A DNA stretch of 64,000 bases from contig NZ_CP141059.1 of the NCBI RefSeq assembly GCF_034661235.1, positions 558,001 through 622,000 on the forward strand. Reading direction: 5' to 3'. Source of the DNA: Nocardioides bizhenqiangii. GTDB taxonomy: Bacteria > Actinomycetota > Actinomycetes > Propionibacteriales > Nocardioidaceae. The position numbers and the translations under genes were made by a program. Below are positions 58,478 to 64,000 of this stretch, piece after piece; within the stretch, counting starts at the first letter, position 1, and each line of letters starts with the position of its first letter. The notes under the pieces were generated by a model. The model was not told the DNA's origin. It made no database searches and worked only from the letters and a program-made list of their open reading frames with translations.

Positions 58478-59380
58478 GTGGACCAGCTCACCACCGACCT
58501 CGACCAGCTCGCGATGGTCTCCCTCACCTGGGGCCCCGCCACCGATCCGGCTGCGCCCCTCGCCCTGCTCCTGCACGGCTTCCCCGACACCGCCCACACC
58601 TGGCGCCACCTCGGTCCCGAGCTCGCCGCCGCGGGCTACCGGGTGGTCGCGCCGTTCACCCGCGGCTACGGGCAGAGCGGCTTCCCCGCCGACGGCAGCT
58701 ACCACGTGCCGGCGCTGATGAGCGACGCGCTCGAGCTGCACGCCGCGCTCGACGGGGACACGCGCGCCGTGCTCGTCGGGCACGACTGGGGTGCCATCAC
58801 CGCCAACGGGATCGCCGCCTTCGACGGGAGCCCGTTCCGTCGCGTGGTGTCGATGGCGGTGCCGCCGTTCTCGGCGATGAACCCCAGCCGCGGGTCGATC
58901 GGGTCGTGGGCGAGGATCCTGCCGCGGCAGGCGCGGATGAGCTGGTACACGGTCTTCAACCAGCTGCCCGCCCTCCCGGAGCGTAGGTTCGACAAGCTGG
59001 TCGCGCACCTGTGGCGCCGGTGGTCGCCCGGGTACGACGCCACGGCGGACCTCGCCCACCTCGCCGTCTCCCTCGCCACGACCGAGCGCAAGGCGGCGGC
59101 GATCGGCTACTACCGCGCCAACACGCGTCCATGGCAGACGCCCGAGCGCTACCGCCACCTCGGCGGGGCGGCGACCGGCGCCCCGCGCGCACCGGTCCTC
59201 TACCTCCAGGGTGCCGACGACGGCTGCCTCGATCCCCGGTGGGCGGCGCAGGTCAACGGCAGGCTCCCGCACGGCGGACGGGTCGCGCTGGTCACCGGCG
59301 CCGGCCACTTCCTCCAGCTCGAGCGGCCCGACGTGGTCAATGCCCGGGTCCTGGAGTTCTTGGCGGAGGAGGCACCGTGA
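58478..59380 (+). CDS. Alpha/beta hydrolase (Asp-nucleophile type)
   Basis: This 300-residue enzyme has HGFPDTAHTW (oxyanion), the elbow GHDWGAITA with an Asp nucleophile, and the catalytic His in GAGHFLQLERPD. The elbow is that of epoxide hydrolases and haloalkane dehalogenases. The start is GTG at 58478. It heads an operon with a Tam-like methyltransferase and a VOC protein under MarR control, which suggests detoxification or aromatic/epoxide breakdown (inference). Confidence 0.91.
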   Translation: MDQLTTDLDQLAMVSLTWGPATDPAAPLALLLHGFPDTAHTWRHLGPELAAAGYRVVAPFTRGYGQSGFPADGSYHVPALMSDALELHAALDGDTRAVLVGHDWGAITANGIAAFDGSPFRRVVSMAVPPFSAMNPSRGSIGSWARILPRQARMSWYTVFNQLPALPERRFDKLVAHLWRRWSPGYDATADLAHLAVSLATTERKAAAIGYYRANTRPWQTPERYRHLGGAATGAPRAPVLYLQGADDGCLDPRWAAQVNGRLPHGGRVALVTGAGHFLQLERPDVVNARVLEFLAEEAP

Positions 59381-60213
59381 CGCACACCTGGGACCCCGAC
59401 CGCTACCTCGCGTACGCCGACGAGCGCGGCCGGCCGTTCGTCGACCTGATCACGCGCATCGGCGCCGCCGATCCCGCCACGGTCGTCGACCTCGGGTGCG
59501 GTCCCGGCAACCTGACCGCGTTGCTCGCGGAGCGCTGGCCGGACGCCGCGGTCTCCGGCGTCGACAGCAGCGCCGAGATGATCACCGCGGCCCGGGCGAG
59601 CGGTGCAGCGGCCACGTTCGAGGTCGGCGACGTCCGCGACTGGGGTCTCGATACGCCCTCGCCTAGCGGCTCGGGCTACTCGACCGGCGGAGAGGACGGG
59701 GTCGACGTGCTCGTCTCGAACGCCACCCTCCAATGGCTGCCCGATCATCTCGAGCTGCTGCCGCGCCTGGTGGCGCAGGTGCGGCCCGGCGGGTGGTTGG
59801 CGTTCCAGGTGCCCGGGAACTTCGACGAGCCCAGCCACACTCTCCGCACCGAGCTCGCCGCCGAGTCGCCGTACGCCGACCACACCGCGGGCGCCGCCGT
59901 ACCTTCCTCGTACGACGCCGCCACCTACCTCCGCGCGCTCCAAGAGCTCGGCTGCGACGTCGATGCCTGGGAGACGACCTACCTCCATGTCCTCCACGGC
60001 AAGGACCCCGTCTTCACGTGGGTCTCCGGCACCGGCGCCCGGCCGACGCTGCAGGCGCTGCCCGACGCCCTGCGGCCGCGGTTCGAGGCGGAGTTCAAGC
60101 GTCGGCTGCGCGACGCGTACCCCGACCACGGCCACGGCGTGGTGTTGCCGTTCCGCCGGATCTTCGTCGTCGCTCGCGTCCCGGCGGGCCCGACGAGTGG
60201 CGGTCCCGCATGA
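59377..60213 (+). CDS. Trans-aconitate 2-methyltransferase-like protein
   Basis: This 278-residue SAM enzyme follows the Tam pattern: WDPDRYLAYADERGRPFVDL, motif I VVDLGCGPGNLT, VSGVDSSAEMI, SNATLQWLPDHLELLPRL, FQVPGNFDEPSH and the final FRRIFVVA. Tam methylates the respiratory by-product trans-aconitate. About 17 residues near 89-105 (TPSPSGSGYSTGGED) are absent from the family and come from a dispersed repeat. GTG start overlaps the hydrolase stop; ATGA joins it to the VOC gene. Confidence 0.9.
   Translation: MTHTWDPDRYLAYADERGRPFVDLITRIGAADPATVVDLGCGPGNLTALLAERWPDAAVSGVDSSAEMITAARASGAAATFEVGDVRDWGLDTPSPSGSGYSTGGEDGVDVLVSNATLQWLPDHLELLPRLVAQVRPGGWLAFQVPGNFDEPSHTLRTELAAESPYADHTAGAAVPSSYDAATYLRALQELGCDVDAWETTYLHVLHGKDPVFTWVSGTGARPTLQALPDALRPRFEAEFKRRLRDAYPDHGHGVVLPFRRIFVVARVPAGPTSGGPA
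59643..59690 (+). repeat. Dispersed repeat in frame inside the Tam-like gene
   Basis: The wording GGTCTCGATACGCCCTCGCC, then GCTCGGGCTACTCGACC, is that of a widespread actinobacterial repeat. It adds a Gly/Ser-rich loop between the motif II region and the SNATLQW motif without breaking the frame. Confidence 0.65.
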
Positions 60214-60599
60214 TGCTCCACCACGTCCAGGTCGCCTGTCCGGTGGGCGGCGAGGGCGCCGCGCGACGGTTCTACGCCGACGGCCTGGGGATGACCGAGG
60301 TCGACAAGCCGGAGGCGCTGGCGGCGCGCGGCGGCGCCTGGTTCAGGTCGTACGACGTCGGCGGCGGCGTCACCGCGGAGATCCACGTCGGCGTCGAGGA
60401 CCCCTTCACGCCGGCCCGCAAGGCCCACCCCGCGTTGCTGCTGCCCGGCGTCGACGACCTGGAGGCCACCGGCACCCGGCTGGCGTCCCTCGGGTTCGAC
60501 GTCGACTGGCGCGAACGATCGAGCTTCCCCGGACACCAGCGCTTCCACGTCTTCGACGGCGCCGGCAACCGGGTCGAGGTGATGGCGCCGCGCTCCTGA
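60210..60599 (+). CDS. VOC-family (glyoxalase-like) protein
   Basis: This 129-residue protein has two beta-alpha-beta-beta-beta modules typical of the vicinal oxygen chelate fold. Motifs are HHVQVACPVGGEGAARRFYADGLGM at the start, HPALLLPGVDDLEATGTRL in the middle and HVFDGAGNRVEVM at the end. Metal ligands His and Glu are in the expected places (LHHVQ, RVEVM). The substrate is unknown. It closes the MarR-linked operon. Confidence 0.9.
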   Translation: MMLHHVQVACPVGGEGAARRFYADGLGMTEVDKPEALAARGGAWFRSYDVGGGVTAEIHVGVEDPFTPARKAHPALLLPGVDDLEATGTRLASLGFDVDWRERSSFPGHQRFHVFDGAGNRVEVMAPRS

Positions 60600-60691
60600 G
60601 CGCCAGGTCCAGCCTGGGCTCAGGCACGCTGCCGCCGAGGGCCAGATCGCGGTCACAGGCGTTGGAGCCGCCTATGTTCGTCGATCACTTT

Positions 60692-60707
60692 GCTAACGCT
60701 CGTTAGC
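60692..60707. promoter_or_regulatory. Inverted repeat GCTAAC-GCTC-GTTAGC
   Basis: Six-base arms, or seven if the flanking G/C of the spacer is counted, with a layout identical to the sites at 52238 and 60825. It is a candidate TetR-family operator. Confidence 0.5.
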
Positions 60708-60824
60708 GACGCTCGTCGCCAGAGTAGATCCAAACCGGCGAAGGTAATCGCGTTTTCGCCGAGATGAACCGATTTTTACTTCCCAAGTCCGGGGTCAATG
60801 CCGAAATCGGCAACTGAATCCGTT

Positions 60825-60841
60825 GCTAACAACAAGTTAGC
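60825..60841. promoter_or_regulatory. Inverted repeat GCTAAC-AACAA-GTTAGC
   Basis: The same half sites as at 60692 and 52238, here five bases apart, 97 bases before the DUF4442 start. Confidence 0.5.
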
Positions 60842-60913
60842 ACGACGAAATCGGAGCAAGCACGGCGGGCGCTCCGTGAGCGGCGTCTCGCCGGCGGGGG
60901 TTGTGACCACTTG

Positions 60914-60927
60914 TTACTGACGAGTAA
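60914..60927. promoter_or_regulatory. Inverted repeat TTACT-GACG-AGTAA
   Basis: Five-base arms, ten bases before the DUF4442 ATG. Sites of TTACT/AGTAA type serve TetR regulators of acyl-CoA and lipid genes in actinobacteria. It would overlap the promoter or start of the mRNA. Confidence 0.5.
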
Positions 60928-60937
60928 TGTAATCGCC

Positions 60938-61420
60938 ATGAGCCAGGTCCACAGCCTTTGGAAGACCGCCTCCGGCCTGCCGGTCGTGGGTGGCGTCGTC
61001 GGCAAGCGGGCGTTCTCGATCGCCTTCGCCCAGAAGGCGCCGTACTTCGCCTCGATCCACCCGCGGTTCACCGTCGTCGAGCCCAACCACGTGGAGCTCG
61101 TGATCCCGAAGCGCCGCAGCGTCCAGAACCACATCGGCACCTTGCACGCCATCGCGCTGTGCAACGGCCTGGAGGCGGCGATGGGCGCGCTGGCCGAGGT
61201 GACCATCCCCAAGGACAAGCGCTGGATCCCCAAGGGCATGGAGGTCTCCTATACCGCCAAGGCGACCAGCGACATCACCTGCGTCGCCGAGACCGACCAG
61301 GCCCAGTGGGACACCGCCGACGGCGACCTCCCGGTCCGGGTCAGGGGCGTGCGCGACGACGGCACGGTCGTCATCGAGGGCGAGATCCGGCTCTGGGTCA
61401 CCCCGAAGAGCAAGGACTGA
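60938..61420 (+). CDS. DUF4442 hotdog-fold protein
   Basis: This 160-residue protein belongs to DUF4442, related to acyl-CoA thioesterases and PaaI. The central helix region HIGTLHAIALCNGLEAAMGAL and RWIPKGMEVSYTAKATSDI (strand region) are characteristic. It may hydrolyse or bind acyl thioesters. The ATG at 60938 lies ten bases after a TTACT/AGTAA repeat, so lipid-responsive control is plausible. It converges on the glutamate importer genes. Confidence 0.87.
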   Translation: MSQVHSLWKTASGLPVVGGVVGKRAFSIAFAQKAPYFASIHPRFTVVEPNHVELVIPKRRSVQNHIGTLHAIALCNGLEAAMGALAEVTIPKDKRWIPKGMEVSYTAKATSDITCVAETDQAQWDTADGDLPVRVRGVRDDGTVVIEGEIRLWVTPKSKD

Positions 61421-61422
61421 GC

Positions 61423-62289
61423 TCAGAGCGTCGGCAGCTGCTTCGGGTCCGCCTCGCCGACCATCGGTACCTCGAGCACCTTCTTCTCGCCGACGAACTT
61501 CTTCTGCACCCACGTCGCGACCGCGGTGAGGATCAGGTTGAGCACGATGTAGATCAGCGCCACCACGAACACGGTGGGGATCTGGTTCTGCGCGAAGTCG
61601 GCGTTGCTGTAGATCAGCCGGGCGACGTAGGTCAGGCCGGGAGCCAGTACGACATACCCGAGCGCGGTGTCCTTCAGCGCGACCACGCACTGGCTGATCA
61701 AGGCAGGCAGCATGATCTTCACGGCCTGCGGCAGCTGGATCGCGAGCATCACCTGGGTCTTGCGAAGGCCGACGGCGTACGCCGCCTCCACCTGCCCCTT
61801 CGGCACCGCGTTGACGCCGGCCCGGAAGACCTCGGCCAGCACCGCGCCGTTGTAGAGCATGAGGGCGAGGACGACCGCCCAGTACGGCGAGGACTCCTTG
61901 TCGGTGCCGAGCAGGTTCCAGATGAAGATCATGCTGAGGAGCACCGGCACCGCCCGCCAGAACTCGACCAGAGCCCAGCTCGGCCGCCGCACCCACCAGT
62001 GCTCGGACAGCTTGCCAACCCCGAGGAGCACCCCGAAGCCGACCGCCAGGAGGATCGCCGAGAACGCCATCTTGAGCGTCTCCAGCACGCCGTCGACCAG
62101 CAGCGCCTCGATGTAGACCGGGCTGACGAAAGGCTCCCACTTCTGGTACTCGAACTGACCGTTCTGCTCGAGCCGGATCACGGCATAGGCGACTGCGCCG
62201 GCCAGCAGCACGGCGGCGGCGACGGTGTACACGCGCTGGCGCGCGACCGCCCGTGGCCCGGGGACGTCGAAGAGGACACTGCCGCTCAT
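61423..62289 (-). CDS. gluD: Glutamate-type ABC transporter permease (GluD-like)
   Basis: This 288-residue permease has an N-terminal membrane helix (about 20-40) and the HisM fold with about five further helices. Blocks include LETLKMAFSAILLAVGFGVLLG, WRAVPVLLSMIFIWN and the EAA loop AEVFRAGVNAVPKGQVEAAYAVGLRKTQ (read in part). The gene order receptor-permease-permease after an ATPase matches gluABCD of Corynebacterium. Its start overlaps the stop of the first permease by 4 bases. Confidence 0.92.
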   Translation of the reverse strand: MSGSVLFDVPGPRAVARQRVYTVAAAVLLAGAVAYAVIRLEQNGQFEYQKWEPFVSPVYIEALLVDGVLETLKMAFSAILLAVGFGVLLGVGKLSEHWWVRRPSWALVEFWRAVPVLLSMIFIWNLLGTDKESSPYWAVVLALMLYNGAVLAEVFRAGVNAVPKGQVEAAYAVGLRKTQVMLAIQLPQAVKIMLPALISQCVVALKDTALGYVVLAPGLTYVARLIYSNADFAQNQIPTVFVVALIYIVLNLILTAVATWVQKKFVGEKKVLEVPMVGEADPKQLPTL

Positions 62290-62981
62290 GTGATGCGCAC
62301 CCGCCGTTCGAGCCGGTGCGCAACGAACGAGACCACTTCGACGAGGATCACGAAGATCAGCGCGAAACCGATGAACAGGGTCCACAGCTCGGCGGGATTG
62401 TTCTTGATGAGGAGCCTCATCCGGATGAAGGCCTCGGCGACGCCGAGCGCTCCCGCGACCGTGGTGTTCTTGAGGAGCGCGATCTGCACGTTCGCGAGCG
62501 GTGGGATCGTCGCGCGGAAGGCCTGGGGAAGGACGACCTGGGTCATCACGCCGGCGAACGGAAGCCCGATCGCCCGGGCCGCCTCCGCCTGGCCGAGGGC
62601 CACGGCGTTGACCCCCGAGCGGAGCGCCTCGCACACGAAGGCGGCGGTGTAGACGGTGAGTCCCACCACGCACGCGGCAAAGATGTTGTTCAAACGGATG
62701 TCGCCCACGGCGGTCGGGATCACGATGTCCACGAAGTTGAACTTGAGGTCGATCTTCGGCGCCGCGAGCCGGAAGAAGATGATCACGATGACCAGCGGCG
62801 TGTTCCGGACGATGTGGACGTAACCGGCGCCTGCCCACCGCAGCACCGGGATCGGACCGACCCGCATCGCCGCGAGCACCGTTCCGAGGATCATCGACCC
62901 GATCCCGGCGAGGACGAACAGGAGCACCGTGTAGGCGAACGCGAGCGCGATCGCCTCACGGTGCTCCCAGAAGAGGTCCAC
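62286..62981 (-). CDS. gluC: Glutamate-type ABC transporter permease (GluC-like)
   Basis: This 231-residue permease starts with GTG at 62981. It shows AFAYTVLLFVLAGIGSMILG as the first helix, VRNTPLVIVIIFF, and the EAA loop CEALRSGVNAVALGQAEAARAIGL. About five helices are predicted. It pairs with the GluD-like subunit to make the channel and begins 17 bases after the receptor stop. Confidence 0.93.
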   Translation of the reverse strand: MDLFWEHREAIALAFAYTVLLFVLAGIGSMILGTVLAAMRVGPIPVLRWAGAGYVHIVRNTPLVIVIIFFRLAAPKIDLKFNFVDIVIPTAVGDIRLNNIFAACVVGLTVYTAAFVCEALRSGVNAVALGQAEAARAIGLPFAGVMTQVVLPQAFRATIPPLANVQIALLKNTTVAGALGVAEAFIRMRLLIKNNPAELWTLFIGFALIFVILVEVVSFVAHRLERRVRIT

Positions 62982-62998
62982 TTCTTGCTATGCCCCGG

Positions 62999-63892
62999 CT
63001 ATGCCTGGCACTCGTCCAGCGTCGGCGGCTCCGGCGCTTCCTCGTCCTCGGACGCGAGGTGCGCGTTGAACGACTCCTCCCAGGTGCCGTCCTCGAAGGC
63101 CTCGGTCAGCACGTCGTTGATCCACTCGCACATCTCCGGGTAGTCCTTCGAGTAGCCGATGCCGATCCGCTCCTCGGAGAACTCCGGTCCGACGATCTTG
63201 ACGTCGCCTTCGTACTGCTGGGCGAGACCGCGCAGGATCGAGCCGTCGGTCGACATTGCCGGCACCGTGCCGTTGACGACGTCCTCGGCGCACTGTGCGT
63301 AGCTCGCCGACGGCACACCGACGGCGCCTTCCGCCTCGATGTTCTCCAGCGAGGTCGAGCCTTCCTGGGCGCACACCTCCTGGCCTTCCAGGTCCGCGAT
63401 CGACTCGACGTCGGAATCGGCCGGCACCAGTACCTGCTGGCCGGTGATCATGTAGGGACCGGCCTGGCCGACCAGCGCCCGCCGTTCGTCGGTGATGGAG
63501 TACGACGCCGCGACCAGGTCGACCACGCCGTCCTGGAGGAACGTCTCACGCTGTTCGGACGTTGCTTCGGTCCACGTCACCGAGTCGGACTCGGGGTCGA
63601 TGCAGAGATCGGCGATGAGCAGCTTCGCCATGTCGATGTCGAAGCCCACCGGCACAGAGTCCGGGGTGTCCTGCTGGCCGAGACCGGGCTGGTCGACCCG
63701 GTTGCCGATCGCGATCTCGCCGGCGTCGGCGAGATCGGCCATCCGGGAGCCTTCCTCGAACTTGTCGTCGCAGTCCTCCTCGGCCGCGACCTCGGGGGAG
63801 TCGTCGTCGTCATCGCCGGCGTCACCGCACGCGACCAATGTTCCTGCCAGGAGCACCGCAACTGCGGTCATCCCGAGCTTCATCCTGCGCAT
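62999..63892 (-). CDS. gluB: Glutamate-type ABC transporter substrate-binding lipoprotein (GluB-like)
   Basis: This 297-residue receptor has a signal peptide with lipobox LVAC and lipid Cys22, followed by a very acidic linker (GDDDDDSPE). SBP family 3 motifs are IGNRVDQPGLG, VGFDIDMAKLLIADL and ASYSITDERRALVGQAGPY. An AAGGAG ribosome site precedes ATG 63892. It would deliver glutamate or a similar amino acid to the GluCD channel. Confidence 0.93.
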   Translation of the reverse strand: MRRMKLGMTAVAVLLAGTLVACGDAGDDDDDSPEVAAEEDCDDKFEEGSRMADLADAGEIAIGNRVDQPGLGQQDTPDSVPVGFDIDMAKLLIADLCIDPESDSVTWTEATSEQRETFLQDGVVDLVAASYSITDERRALVGQAGPYMITGQQVLVPADSDVESIADLEGQEVCAQEGSTSLENIEAEGAVGVPSASYAQCAEDVVNGTVPAMSTDGSILRGLAQQYEGDVKIVGPEFSEERIGIGYSKDYPEMCEWINDVLTEAFEDGTWEESFNAHLASEDEEAPEPPTLDECQA

Positions 63893-63903
63893 GTACCTAC
63901 TCC

Positions 63904-64000
63904 TTAGTGTTTGAGGATCTTGCCGAGGAAGTCCTTGGCTCGATCGCTCTCGGGGTTGGTGAAGAACGTCTCGGGGTCGGTCTGCTCGACGATCGCGCCG
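63904..64000 (-). CDS. gluA: Amino-acid ABC transporter ATPase (GluA-like), C-terminal end only
   Basis: Only the last 31 or so codons lie in the window. They read AIVEQTDPETFFTNPESDRA and then KDFLGKILKH, the usual end of GluA/GlnQ-type ATPases. The stop lies 11 bases before the receptor ATG, giving the order gluA-gluB-gluC-gluD. Confidence 0.88.
   Translation of the reverse strand, partial: GAIVEQTDPETFFTNPESDRAKDFLGKILKH

Larger units (their letters stand above)
60600..60937. other. Intergenic region with three inverted repeats, no gene
   Basis: This 338-base gap is less GC-rich than its surroundings (CGATTTTTACTT, GTAATCGCGTTTTCG). It contains inverted repeats at 60692, 60825 and 60914 but no open frame of note. 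It probably holds the promoter of the DUF4442 gene and perhaps the end of the VOC transcript. Confidence 0.55.

Overview
The window is a high-GC actinobacterial chromosome segment, most likely from Nocardioides or a close relative in the Propionibacteriales. The evidence is the very GC-rich third codon positions, frequent GTG starts, ATGA/GTGA gene overlaps, the order tatD-rpfB-ksgA-ispE, a furA-katG pair, a SigB/SigF-type sigma factor, a protein mannosyltransferase, and GCTAAC- and TCGAG-rich dispersed repeats. I see no rRNA, tRNA, insertion sequence, prophage or CRISPR array. Taxonomy is inference.

Left part (1-20260). An amino-acid ABC importer (permease cut by the window edge, lipoprotein receptor) diverges from an XRE-cupin regulator, a ureohydrolase and an acetolactate-synthase-like ThDP enzyme; together they resemble the 2-ketoarginine/guanidinobutyrate branch of arginine catabolism. 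Next come an ice-binding (DUF3494) surface protein with three Ig-like repeats, a hypothetical gene, a berberine-bridge-like flavoprotein, a GGDEF protein, a large AfsR/SARP regulator diverging from a methyltransferase/SnoaL pair, and a CPA1 antiporter. A tight minus-strand operon follows: a 53-residue arginine-rich peptide, an ABC exporter, a soluble protein kinase and a membrane-anchored DUF3105 protein. This operon is the best candidate here for an undescribed system.

Middle part (20260-35654). Two divergent transcription units build an amine-degradation locus: an FAD/GcvT dehydrogenase and a choline-kinase-like protein on one side; an APC permease, GntR regulator, glutamine-synthetase-like ligase, aldehyde dehydrogenase, SDR and PuuD-type hydrolase on the other. 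The logic is gamma-glutamylation of an amine, oxidation, then release of glutamate. Beyond it lie an AraC regulator diverging from NmrA/DUF1772 genes, an EthD protein, a membrane Ser/Thr kinase with a Lys/Asp/Glu repeat tail, and an F420-type oxidoreductase under a KstR-like palindrome.

Stress part (35846-47752). A LURP-one-like protein, a two-component system whose kinase is fused to a DUF4173 membrane domain, furA-katG with a Fur-type palindrome, a SigB/F sigma factor with a matching promoter, a PAS-ANTAR protein, a 35-residue membrane peptide, an SDR and a DUF6328 membrane protein. GGGTAY-type promoters recur in this stretch, suggesting a general-stress island.

Right part (47752-64000). 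Protein mannosyltransferase, then divergently rsmI, an alpha/beta hydrolase, tatD, rpfB, ksgA, ispE, an ABC-F ATPase and a histidine phosphatase; then a MarR regulator diverging from a hydrolase, a Tam-like methyltransferase and a VOC protein; a DUF4442 protein; and a glutamate-type ABC importer running off the right edge. Dispersed repeats lie in frame inside at least two, probably three, of these genes (ABC-F, Tam, mannosyltransferase).
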